DNA of 35,996 nt, from assembly GCA_026396705.1 (NCBI GenBank), contig JAPLWE010000060.1, positions 1-35,996 of the forward strand, read 5' to 3'. The stretch is from Candidatus Gribaldobacteria bacterium. GTDB lineage: Bacteria > Patescibacteriota > Minisyncoccia > Minisyncoccales > CG1-02-41-26. The position numbers were made by a program, and so were the translations under genes. This document shows positions 13,862 through 21,965 of the stretch, piece by piece (the stretch's first letter is position 1; every line of letters starts with the position of its first letter). The notes beneath the pieces are model-generated. The model had not been told where the DNA came from, did no database searches, and saw only the letters and a program-made list of their open reading frames with translations.

Positions 13862-15574
13862 ATGTTTTCAACGAGCAGAAAATTTTTGTTGGCTGGTTTT
13901 TTGTTAGCGGCTTTGGCTATGCCGTTGTTTTCTGTTAAAGCCGATTCCTTGGGGCAAAGCCATGTTTTTTTTGTAGATAAATCATTTGATGACCAAGATC
14001 GCTCTCAAGTAACCGCATCTTTGAAAATAGTCGCCAATAACGGATATTTCTATGTGGAAGACAGCTGGTATAACAGTTTAACCGCTCAACAGAAAACAGC
14101 CGTTGATAATGATTTACAAAAGCTGGCCAATGAATTTGATAATACTATCTATCCTAGGCTCACTACTGCTTATGGCTCGGAGTGGAGGCCGGGTATTGAT
14201 AATGACAATAAACTAACTATTCTTTTGCACGATATCAAAAAAGGAGCGGCTGGTTATTTTAGAACTCAAGATGAATCTCCGCAAATTCAATCGGCTGATT
14301 CCAATGAACGAGAGATGCTTTTTCTTAACGCTAACGGGCTATCATCTAATTTGATTAAAAGTTATTTGGCTCACGAGTTTAGCCATTTAATCACTTATAA
14401 TCAAAAAGATCGCTTGCGTGGCATAACAGAAGATGTTTGGCTGAATGAGGCTCGGGCCGATTACGCTCCGACTATTTTGGGCTACAATGATGTTTATCAA
14501 GGAAGTTATTTGGAGCAAAGAGTAAAGGGTTTTATTAATAATTCTCGCGACCCTATTATGGAATGGCTCAACACTGAAGGCGACTATGGGGCTTTAGATA
14601 TTTTTACTTATTATTTAGTAGAAAGATATGGCGTAGATATTTTGGCTGAGTCGTTAAAAACAAACCTAGTTGGCGTTGATTCTTTGAATAGTTTTTTAAG
14701 AAAATATGGTTATAGCAAAACATTCAGCCAAATTTTTAGCGATTGGTCGTTGGCTATTTATCTTAATGATTGCTCTTTAGGAATGGATTATTGCTTTACC
14801 AGGCCAGAACTTAAAGCTGTAAAAGTGGCGCCGTTTTTTATTTTGGCTCCTAGCGCCTCGCTAACTAAATTGGGCTTGGTGTATCAGGAAAAACCTTGGG
14901 CTGGCTATTGGTATCGCATTATGGGCGGGCAAGGCAAGCTTGACTTAAAATTAGCGGTTGAAGCGGGAGTTGCCTTAAAAGTGTTTTATGTTCTATGCGC
15001 GCAAACTGGCGCTTGTTGGGTAGAAAATTTGCCACTTAATGTTAATAACCAAGCTGAAATTATTTTTGATAATTTTAGTAGCGATTACGCTTCGCTCACT
15101 TTAATCCCAACAATTTTATGGCCGTTAACCCCGCCAGAGGATTTTTCACCTGTTTATAATTTATCCATTAACCTGCAAAATTTTTCCAGTCAAGATGAAG
15201 CCACGCGCGTTGAACAATTGCAAAAGCAATTAAACGAGTTATTGCAAAAAATAGCTCAAGTAAAAGCGCTTTTAGAAAAGCTAAATAATCAACAGGCTTT
15301 AAAAATAACTTGTCAAATTAGTTTTGATAAGTCTATGGCCTTGGGAGATAAAGGCGACAATATTAAATGTTTACAAGCATTTTTAGCTGCTCAGGGTAGC
15401 GATATTTATCCATCAGGCGCAGTCTCTGGTTTTTATGGCTCTTTAACCCAACAAGCTGTAATTCGCTTTCAAGCTAAATACGCCAGCGAAATTTTGACCC
15501 CCTTGGGTTTGACTGCTCCCACTGGCCGAGTGGGCTTGGCTACTTTGGCTAAAATTAAAAGCTTGTCTAAATAA
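13862..15574 (+). CDS. secreted HExxH metalloprotease with C-terminal peptidoglycan-binding domain
   Basis: 570 residues. The signal peptide (residues 1-27, hydrophobic core LLAGFLLAALAMPLF, likely cut after VKA) is followed by a zinc-metalloprotease domain: His171-Glu172-Phe-Ser-His175 (LAHEFSHLITYN), with Glu196 in WLNEARADY as the likely third ligand, a gluzincin pattern like M30 or immune-inhibitor-type peptidases. A coiled coil rich in Leu, Gln and Lys spans about 449-483. Residues 484-570 form a PG_binding_1-type domain (ALGDKGDNIKCLQAFL, FYGSLTQQAVIRFQ). So it is exported and held on the cell wall. The ATPase ATG follows after one base, which suggests a shared transcript. Substrate unknown. 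Confidence 0.9.
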   Translation: MFSTSRKFLLAGFLLAALAMPLFSVKADSLGQSHVFFVDKSFDDQDRSQVTASLKIVANNGYFYVEDSWYNSLTAQQKTAVDNDLQKLANEFDNTIYPRLTTAYGSEWRPGIDNDNKLTILLHDIKKGAAGYFRTQDESPQIQSADSNEREMLFLNANGLSSNLIKSYLAHEFSHLITYNQKDRLRGITEDVWLNEARADYAPTILGYNDVYQGSYLEQRVKGFINNSRDPIMEWLNTEGDYGALDIFTYYLVERYGVDILAESLKTNLVGVDSLNSFLRKYGYSKTFSQIFSDWSLAIYLNDCSLGMDYCFTRPELKAVKVAPFFILAPSASLTKLGLVYQEKPWAGYWYRIMGGQGKLDLKLAVEAGVALKVFYVLCAQTGACWVENLPLNVNNQAEIIFDNFSSDYASLTLIPTILWPLTPPEDFSPVYNLSINLQNFSSQDEATRVEQLQKQLNELLQKIAQVKALLEKLNNQQALKITCQISFDKSMALGDKGDNIKCLQAFLAAQGSDIYPSGAVSGFYGSLTQQAVIRFQAKYASEILTPLGLTAPTGRVGLATLAKIKSLSK

Positions 15575-15575
15575 T

Positions 15576-17399
15576 ATGGAACCAGCTAATGATATAACAT
15601 TTTTTGGGCAAACTGATTTTCGTCAAGGCACGCAAAAGTTTGGCATCAAGCGTAAAGACCGTCGCCAACATATGTATGTGATTGGTAAAACTGGCGTGGG
15701 CAAAACAGCTTTGCTGAAAAATATGGCTTTGCAAGATATCGCTCGGGGCGAGGGCTTGGCCATTATTGATCCCCACGGCGAATTTGTGGAAGAAGTTTTA
15801 GACCATATTCCCATAGAACGGATCGATGATGTGGTTTATTTTAATCCGGCTGATTTGGATTTTCCGATTAGTTTTAATATCTTAGAAGTGCCTGATACCA
15901 AATATAAGCATTTAGTTGCTTCGGGCATAATCGGTGTTTTTACTAAAATTTGGGCTAATGTTTGGTCAGCCAGAATGGAGTATATTTTAACCAATTGCAT
16001 TTTGGCTTTGTTGGACACTCCAGGCACCACCTTGTTGGGTATTTTGCGTATTTTAACTGACCGCGACTATCGCCAAACTATTGTTAATAATTTACAAGAC
16101 CCGGTGGTCAAAGCTTTTTGGGTTAATGAATACGAAGAGTGGAGGGATCAATATAGAAATGAAGCCATAGCTCCCATTCAAAATGAGGTAGGCCAGTTTT
16201 TGAATGTTTCTCTAGTGAGAAATATTGTGGGCCAAGAGAAAAGTAGCATTGATCTGGCCAAGATAATGGATAGCCGTAAAATTTTGCTGGTTAATGTTTC
16301 CAAGGGTAGAGTAGGCGAGGACAATTCTTCATTGTTGGGCGCTATGCTTATTACTAAAATTCAATTGGCGGCCATGGAAAGAGTCCGAATTCCCGAAGAG
16401 CAGCGACAGGATTTTTTCTTATATGTAGATGAATTTCAAAATTTCGCTACTGAATCTTTTGCCGCTATTCTGTCAGAAGCTAGAAAATACCGCTTAAATT
16501 TAATTTTGGCTCATCAGTATATTGGCCAATTAGTAACTGATCGTATCACTAAAGTCCGAGATGCGGTTTTTGGCAATGTGGGCACATTAATTTCTTTTAG
16601 AGTCGGGGCGGAAGACGCTGAATTTTTAGAAAAAGAATTTACTCCCGAGTTTACCATTCAGGATATTGTTAATATGCCCAATTACCATATTTATTTACGA
16701 TTAATGATTGATGGGGTGACCAGTCGGCCATTTTCGGCTGGCACTTTACCGCCTCTGGAATTATCGGAAAACATTAAAAATCGTCAAAAGATTATTCAAC
16801 GATCTCGCGAGCAATATGCTCAACCCAGAACCGAAGTTGAACAACAAATTGCTTCTTGGTCGGGGATGCTTAATGTTGCCCCTAGTGGTAGCAGCTCAAT
16901 AGCTAGCCACATGACTAGTCCCACAGCTAGCCCAGCCGGGCTTTATGACGCCAAGTGCACTACTTGTGGCAAGTGGACCAAGCTTACTTTTCCGCCCGAC
17001 GGAGTGCGGCCGGTTTATTGCAAATCCTGTTTCAAGAAAGCCGACAAAGAAAAAGAGATCTCTGCCTCTGCTAATAACAACGCGAGTAGGGGCGGGAGAA
17101 ACAAGTCCGAACAATTTTCCGCTTTAGAAGAAATGGGCATAGAGTTCTCTCCCAAAGCCGGGCCAGCCATCGAGAGAAAATCTATGTTTCAAGAAACCTC
17201 ATTGAGAAGCAAAGAAACCCCACCCGCCATTTCTTTGGAAGAGGCTATGAAGCGAGAGCCTCAGCTTGTCAGGAAAAATCAAAAGAAAAAAGTTGACTTA
17301 GAAGAGCTGCGTCATTTATTGGGTGATTCAATAATCAAGCCCAAGGACGACGACGAAGATTGGGTTGACGAAGAAAAAGCCATGGAGAAACGGAAATGA
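15576..17399 (+). CDS. VirD4/TraG-like (HerA/FtsK-group) ATPase with C-terminal zinc ribbon
   Basis: 607 residues, no membrane helix. Walker A GKTGVGKT (37-44), an IIDPHGE motif (63-69), Walker B FFLYVDEF (280-287), and the conserved LAHQYIGQL segment (311-319) typical of type IV coupling proteins and related conjugation ATPases. A low-complexity linker leads to CTTC-x17-CKSC (461-485), a zinc ribbon, then a charged tail. A paralogue lies at 19273. It likely pumps or translocates DNA or protein, or powers a pilus or secretion machine, but no VirB4, VirB6 or pilin gene is in the window. It starts one base after the protease stop. Confidence 0.88.
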   Translation: MEPANDITFFGQTDFRQGTQKFGIKRKDRRQHMYVIGKTGVGKTALLKNMALQDIARGEGLAIIDPHGEFVEEVLDHIPIERIDDVVYFNPADLDFPISFNILEVPDTKYKHLVASGIIGVFTKIWANVWSARMEYILTNCILALLDTPGTTLLGILRILTDRDYRQTIVNNLQDPVVKAFWVNEYEEWRDQYRNEAIAPIQNEVGQFLNVSLVRNIVGQEKSSIDLAKIMDSRKILLVNVSKGRVGEDNSSLLGAMLITKIQLAAMERVRIPEEQRQDFFLYVDEFQNFATESFAAILSEARKYRLNLILAHQYIGQLVTDRITKVRDAVFGNVGTLISFRVGAEDAEFLEKEFTPEFTIQDIVNMPNYHIYLRLMIDGVTSRPFSAGTLPPLELSENIKNRQKIIQRSREQYAQPRTEVEQQIASWSGMLNVAPSGSSSIASHMTSPTASPAGLYDAKCTTCGKWTKLTFPPDGVRPVYCKSCFKKADKEKEISASANNNASRGGRNKSEQFSALEEMGIEFSPKAGPAIERKSMFQETSLRSKETPPAISLEEAMKREPQLVRKNQKKKVDLEELRHLLGDSIIKPKDDDEDWVDEEKAMEKRK

Positions 17400-17469
17400 A
17401 AATGTCTAATGTCTAATAAAATACCCAATGTCAAAAATTAGTCATTAGTCATTAGGATTTAGACATTTT
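17399..17469 (+). repeat. REP-like nested inverted and tandem repeat
   Basis: AAAATGTCTAA (17399-17409) is inverted exactly at 17459-17469 (TTAGACATTTT). Between them are a tandem AATGTCTAATGTCTAAT and a tandem TTAGTCATTAGTCATTAG, which are imperfect inverted copies of each other. It sits between the first ATPase and the Cys-rich gene, ending at the latter's start region. I recall similar ATTAGTCATTAG strings in other Parcubacteria, but have not checked. Confidence 0.7.
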
Positions 17470-17473
17470 GCCT

Positions 17474-19210
17474 ATGCTTACTCCTATTTTTGACAAGCTA
17501 ATTAATGATATTTTAGCTTCTCTCAAGCCTCATCAGCGGAAATGCCCCCAATGCGGGGCGGTTTTTGATATTTTCCAAGAAGACATTGAGTTTTACAAAA
17601 TATCTAAGGTGCCCCCGCCAACTTTGTGTCCGACTTGTCGCTTGCAACGGCGACTAGGATACCGAATAAACTTTTTACCGACTTTTTATAAAAAAACTTG
17701 CTCGGCTCCGGGGCATAACGAAAAAGTGATTTCTTTTTATTCGCAAACCAATCCTATAAAAATTTATGATTATGACTATTGGTATTCAGATAAATGGGAT
17801 CCCTTGGATTATGGCTGGGAATATAATTTTGAGAAAAAGTTTTTTGGCCAATGGTGTGAGTTTATTTTAGCTGTTCCTAATTTATCCCTTTATAAAGACC
17901 CCAAAGGCGTCAATAGTGATTATGTCGTTTCGGGAATTTCTCCTAAAAATTGCTATTTTTCAGCTAGCCCAATTCGTTGTGAGAATCTCTACTACTCATC
18001 AGCCAGCTATGACTCGCAAGATTGTATAGATGCATTGCAAGTAAAATCGTCTCATAATTGTTATGATAGCGTTTACTTGTTCCATTGTTTCAATTGTTTT
18101 TCTTGCTATGAATGCCAAAATTGCCTGGATTGCTTTTTTCTTTTTGATTGTCGTAATTGCCAGCATTGTTTTGGCTGCGCTAATTTAAGGAACAAAAAAT
18201 ATTATTTTTTTAACCAGCCGTTAAGCAAGGAAAATTATGAACAGAAAATTAAAGAAATTAATTTGGGTAGTCGTCTAGTTCTGCGAAAATGTCAAGCACA
18301 ATTTGCTGAAATATCGCAACAAGCTATCAAGAGGGGAGTATATAACATTAATATTGAACGATCTTTCGGTGATCTTCTAAGAAATTGTCGTAATTGTTTT
18401 TCTTGTTTCGGTATCATCGGCGGGCCTAGCGAAAATTTGAGATATATAGTTTCTGCTGATAAAATTAGCAACTCTATGGACATTTCTGGTGGCTCGAATC
18501 TTTCACTTTGCTATGAATCAGGAGGATTGAGTAGAAGCAGCAAGATTAAATTTTCTATTAGGATGCGAGGTAATAATTTAGATTGCGAATATTGCTATGA
18601 GTGTGGCGATTGCGAATATTGTTTTGGCTGTTTTGGCTTAAAAAATAAAAAGTTTTGTATTTTCAATAAGCAATATAGTGAGAAAGAATATTGGCAAGTA
18701 GTTGATAAGATCAAAACGCAGATGTTACAACAGGGAGAATACGGCGAATTTTTTTCACTTTCAATGAGCCCTTTTGCTTATCAAGATTCTGATGCTCAAA
18801 TTGAGTTTCCCTTAGCTAGGGAGGAAATTATCAAAAATAATTGGCATTGGCAAGAAGAGGTAAAAAGTGACATTGACCTAACCAAATTTCAAGCATTAAA
18901 ATCAGAACAAGTGCCCGATGACATTTCTGCTGTTTCTAATGATATTTTGAATGTGGTAATTATTTGCCAGCAAACAAACAAGCCTTTTCGTATTATGCCA
19001 TTTGAGCTAGAATTTTATCGCAAGAAAAATTTGCCCTTGCCAACTATCCACCCACTGCAAAGAATGAAAAATCGCTTTGTGTCACGTCGCCACTGGCGCT
19101 TATGGCAATATCCTTGCTCAAACTGTGGTCAAGAAATGTGTTCCAGCTGGGACCCGGCCAAAAAATACAAGGTCTATTGCGAAACCTGCTACCTCAAAGA
19201 AGTAGTATAG
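17474..19210 (+). CDS. cysteine-ladder protein with terminal zinc ribbons, unknown function
   Basis: 578 residues from ATG 17474 (TTG 17468 is possible but lies in the repeat). About 38 cysteines. N-terminal knuckle CPQC...LCPTC (24-55). Then strict every-third-residue Cys runs at 205-220, 226-235, 305-311 and 371-386, the first and last ending in a shared CFGC..L.NKK...FN motif, so the core is duplicated. Residues 498-534 align without gaps to the N-terminal knuckle, but two of four Cys are lost. The C-terminus is CSNC-x17-CETC, the same spacing as in the upstream ATPase. It could be a solenoid, zinc-rich or Fe-S scaffold. No signal peptide. It lies between two paralogous ATPases. Function unknown. 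Confidence 0.85.
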   Translation: MLTPIFDKLINDILASLKPHQRKCPQCGAVFDIFQEDIEFYKISKVPPPTLCPTCRLQRRLGYRINFLPTFYKKTCSAPGHNEKVISFYSQTNPIKIYDYDYWYSDKWDPLDYGWEYNFEKKFFGQWCEFILAVPNLSLYKDPKGVNSDYVVSGISPKNCYFSASPIRCENLYYSSASYDSQDCIDALQVKSSHNCYDSVYLFHCFNCFSCYECQNCLDCFFLFDCRNCQHCFGCANLRNKKYYFFNQPLSKENYEQKIKEINLGSRLVLRKCQAQFAEISQQAIKRGVYNINIERSFGDLLRNCRNCFSCFGIIGGPSENLRYIVSADKISNSMDISGGSNLSLCYESGGLSRSSKIKFSIRMRGNNLDCEYCYECGDCEYCFGCFGLKNKKFCIFNKQYSEKEYWQVVDKIKTQMLQQGEYGEFFSLSMSPFAYQDSDAQIEFPLAREEIIKNNWHWQEEVKSDIDLTKFQALKSEQVPDDISAVSNDILNVVIICQQTNKPFRIMPFELEFYRKKNLPLPTIHPLQRMKNRFVSRRHWRLWQYPCSNCGQEMCSSWDPAKKYKVYCETCYLKEVV

Positions 19211-19216
19211 AAATTT

Positions 19217-19239
19217 AGGAAGGAGTTAAACTCCTTCCT
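19217..19239 (+). terminator. hairpin between the Cys-ladder and second ATPase genes
   Basis: AGGAAGGAG-TTAAA-CTCCTTCCT, a perfect 9-bp stem, same arms as the terminator at 13791. Only TT follows, so it may be a weak terminator or a processed site. Confidence 0.6.
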
Positions 19240-19252
19240 TGGCTGGGTTTTG

Positions 19253-19261
19253 TGTTATAAT
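19253..19261 (+). promoter_or_regulatory. extended -10 promoter of the second ATPase gene
   Basis: TGTTATAAT (TG, one base, TATAAT at 19256-19261) without a good -35. The predicted start near 19268 leaves about five bases before the ATG at 19273. Confidence 0.4.
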
Positions 19262-19272
19262 GTAAAAATAAT

Positions 19273-20733
19273 ATGCCAAGAGGTTCACGATTACAAATAA
19301 TTAAATACGCTCCACCGCCACCCGAGTTGCCCATTTATGGCAAGATTGATCCGGCTGATGTTTCTTATTTTGGGCGCACTAATTATGTAGCTGCTTTAGA
19401 GGAAAAGCGCTTTATTTTTGGTATTAAAAGAGCTGACCGCAGGAGGCACATGTATGTTATTGGCAAGAGCGGAGTGGGCAAGTCAAAGTTTTTGGAGTTG
19501 CTTTTACGCCAAGATATTGCTTATGGTCATGGCTGCTGTTTAATTGACCCGCACGGCGATGTGATTGAAGCAATGCTTGATTTTGTGCCTGAAGATCGCA
19601 TTGATGATGTGGTGATTATTGACCCTTCGGATGCCGAGTATCCGGCTTCTTTTAATCCATTGGCTAATATTGACCCGGGCTTTAAGCATCAGCTGGCTCA
19701 AGGCCTGATTGAAGTTTTGGAAAAACAATTCGGCGCCAACTGGACGCCCCGTTTAGAGCATGTTTTTCGTTTTACTTGCTTGGCCTTGCTTGATTATCCG
19801 CACGCCACTATGCGGGGGATGATTTCTATGCTCACTGATCGCAATTACCGCCAGCATGTGGTTGACTATATCGAAGATGATATGGTGCGACGATTTTGGG
19901 CGATTGAGTTTGCCGACTGGTCGGAAAAGTTTGACACTGACGCGATTATTCCGTTGGTTAATAAGCTGGGGCAGTTTTTGTCTGATCCGATGTTGCGCAA
20001 TATCTTTGGCCAGCAAACCAATAAAATTGATTTGGCTGATTTAATGAACCGCCAAAAAATAGTTTTTATCAATCTTTCCAAGGGTCGGCTGGGCGAGGAA
20101 AATGCCAGCTTTTTTGGCTCAATGTTTATCACTAAGTTAAAGCAAGCTGGTATGGCCCGAGCCAGTATTCCAGAAAAAGACCGTTTGGATTTTTATCTTT
20201 ACATTGATGAGTTTCATAACTTGGTTACCGAAACATTTGAAAACCTTTTGTCGGAAGCTAGAAAATATGGCCTTTGTTTAACGATGGCTCATCAGTATAT
20301 GAGCCAGCTCTTAGCTAAAGTGCAGGGGGCAGTGTTGGGCAATGTTGGCTCAATTGTGATTTTTCGAGTGGGTGGGGAAGACGCAGTTAAACTAAAGCCA
20401 GAAATGGCGCCGGTGTTTGATACCAAAGATATGATTAATTTGGGTATGCAGGAGTTTTATATCAAGATGACCATTGATGGTGAAGTTTATGATCCATTTT
20501 CAGCTGAAACCTTGAAAATTTTACCAGCCCCTCATATTTCTTTTAGGGAGCAAATTATTAAACGATCACGCGAAAAATATACTATCTCGGCTGGCGAAGC
20601 CAAGCGCTTGATCGCTGAAGAAGAAAACAGTATTTTAAGATCCGCTCAAGAAAAAACCGCCATTTCGGGCAAGAAAGGCGGTGAAGGCGATTCGGTCGGC
20701 CAAGTGGCTCAAGAGGCCGAGCCGATGGTTTAA
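19273..20733 (+). CDS. VirD4/TraG-like (HerA/FtsK-group) ATPase, paralogue without zinc ribbon
   Basis: 486 residues. Paralogue of the ATPase at 15576: Walker A GKSGVGKS (64-71), LIDPHGD (90-96), Walker B FYLYIDEF (307-314), and the MAHQYMSQL segment. It has an extra proline-rich N-terminus (APPPPELP) and lacks the C-terminal CxxC-x17-CxxC ribbon, ending instead in a charged tail. Both copies share the fold framework (ERIDDVV or DRIDDVV, MLTDRNYRQ, GQFL, NLSKGRLGE). The pair may form a heteromeric ring or serve two substrates. Its stop codon lies inside a bidirectional hairpin (20732-20766). Confidence 0.88.
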   Translation: MPRGSRLQIIKYAPPPPELPIYGKIDPADVSYFGRTNYVAALEEKRFIFGIKRADRRRHMYVIGKSGVGKSKFLELLLRQDIAYGHGCCLIDPHGDVIEAMLDFVPEDRIDDVVIIDPSDAEYPASFNPLANIDPGFKHQLAQGLIEVLEKQFGANWTPRLEHVFRFTCLALLDYPHATMRGMISMLTDRNYRQHVVDYIEDDMVRRFWAIEFADWSEKFDTDAIIPLVNKLGQFLSDPMLRNIFGQQTNKIDLADLMNRQKIVFINLSKGRLGEENASFFGSMFITKLKQAGMARASIPEKDRLDFYLYIDEFHNLVTETFENLLSEARKYGLCLTMAHQYMSQLLAKVQGAVLGNVGSIVIFRVGGEDAVKLKPEMAPVFDTKDMINLGMQEFYIKMTIDGEVYDPFSAETLKILPAPHISFREQIIKRSREKYTISAGEAKRLIAEEENSILRSAQEKTAISGKKGGEGDSVGQVAQEAEPMV

Positions 20734-20766
20734 TTCGCTGTCGAAGTCGGACTTCGACAGCGAATT
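20732..20766. terminator. bidirectional hairpin overlapping two convergent stop codons
   Basis: A 16-bp perfect stem (20732-20747 with 20751-20766) and a CGG loop. The TAA of the plus-strand ATPase (20731-20733) and the TAA of the minus-strand glycosyltransferase (20766-20768) are both built into the base of the stem. The stem ends in AATT, and neither side has a long T-run. Confidence 0.75.
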
Positions 20767-21908
20767 TAGTATAATGAGTAGGTCTGGTCGAGCATTTGGT
20801 TAAGCGAAAATTTTTCTAGTTGTTGTTTGGCGTTTTCCGCCAAACTTTTTTGTTGCTCGGAATTATTAAGCAAATTTTCAATGACGCTTGCTAAAGCGGT
20901 TGATGATTTTGGTTTAACTAAAATGCCTGATTGATTGTTTTCAATTATTTCAGGAATAGCTCCAACCGTGGTGGCGATAATTGGCCTCTGGGCGGCCATA
21001 GCCTCTAAAATAACAAAAGGAAAGCCTTCTTTGACTGATGGTAAAACAAAAATATCAAAGGCCTTAAGATATTTACTGGCTTGGGGTATCCTACCAGCTA
21101 GAAAAACATAGTCAGCCAAATTTAATTTTACTATTAGCTTTTCTAATTTTTTTCTTTGTGGGCCATCGCCGATAATCACTAAAAAGAAATTTTGGTCGCG
21201 CTGGCGCAGAATGCTAGCCGCCTCAAGGAGATAGGTTAGCCCTTTGGTGGCATAAAAGTTAGCGATGGTGCTAATCACTGGCTTAGTGGTTTCGCTATCG
21301 GCTGGCGGTAATATTTGCTGGCGAGCTTGTTCTTTTGTTAAGAAGTTAATTGATTGGCAATTAAGACCATTATAAATTTTAACAAATTTATTCTTTGGAG
21401 CGATTTTTTTTCTTAAGCCAATTTGTAGATCGCGTTCTGATAAAACAATAAATAAGTCTTTATATTTAGCGGAAATTTTTTCCACTAAAAAATAAATTAG
21501 CGATTTACCAAACCCCGGTTCAAGAAAAACCCAGCCGTGAACAGTGTAGACAACTTTTAAGTTTGCTTTGGTTTTTTTCTGATAGATTTTAGCAGCCCAA
21601 CTGCCCAAAAACCCGGCCATTGAGCTATTGAGGTGCAGAACATCTGGCTTTTCTTGCAATAATAATTGGACAATTTCTTTGAGGCATTTTTGGGCAGTGA
21701 GGGGATTGGGCAATCTTTTTAGATTGAAAATTTTAACAGTTTTAACAGCTGGAAAATCAGCTAGTTGATTCAATAGCTCGCCATCGCCTTGGCCAGCTGC
21801 CACGATGGCTTGGTAGTTGGTTGGCGGTAAATTAACAGCCAAATCGCGCACATATTTTTGCGCTCCGCCGTATTCTGATGAGGTAATTAAATAAAGGATT
21901 TTTTTCAT
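20766..21908 (-). CDS. GT4-family glycosyltransferase
   Basis: 380 residues, GT-B fold. The N-terminal acceptor domain begins MKKILYLITSSEYGGAQKYVRDLA, with the G-G-A loop usual in this family. The C-terminal donor domain has VISTIANFYATKGLTYLLEA, IIGDGPQRKKLE and the E-x7-E motif KEGFPFVILEAM. It transfers a sugar from a nucleotide donor during surface polysaccharide or glycolipid assembly on the cytoplasmic face. It is transcribed away from the epimerase gene at 21966, with a shared AT-rich promoter region of 57 bp. Confidence 0.9.
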   Translation of the reverse strand: MKKILYLITSSEYGGAQKYVRDLAVNLPPTNYQAIVAAGQGDGELLNQLADFPAVKTVKIFNLKRLPNPLTAQKCLKEIVQLLLQEKPDVLHLNSSMAGFLGSWAAKIYQKKTKANLKVVYTVHGWVFLEPGFGKSLIYFLVEKISAKYKDLFIVLSERDLQIGLRKKIAPKNKFVKIYNGLNCQSINFLTKEQARQQILPPADSETTKPVISTIANFYATKGLTYLLEAASILRQRDQNFFLVIIGDGPQRKKLEKLIVKLNLADYVFLAGRIPQASKYLKAFDIFVLPSVKEGFPFVILEAMAAQRPIIATTVGAIPEIIENNQSGILVKPKSSTALASVIENLLNNSEQQKSLAENAKQQLEKFSLNQMLDQTYSLY

Positions 21909-21965
21909 TGACCCTAAGGTTATTTATCACTATAATAACATAAATTATAAGCTTTTATCTATAAT
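21909..21965. promoter_or_regulatory. divergent promoter region
   Basis: 57 bp between divergent genes, with several TATAAT-like boxes on both strands (for example TATAAT at 21960-21965, and TATAAT read on the minus strand in the TAAATTATAAGC stretch). The exact promoters cannot be fixed by eye. Confidence 0.4.
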
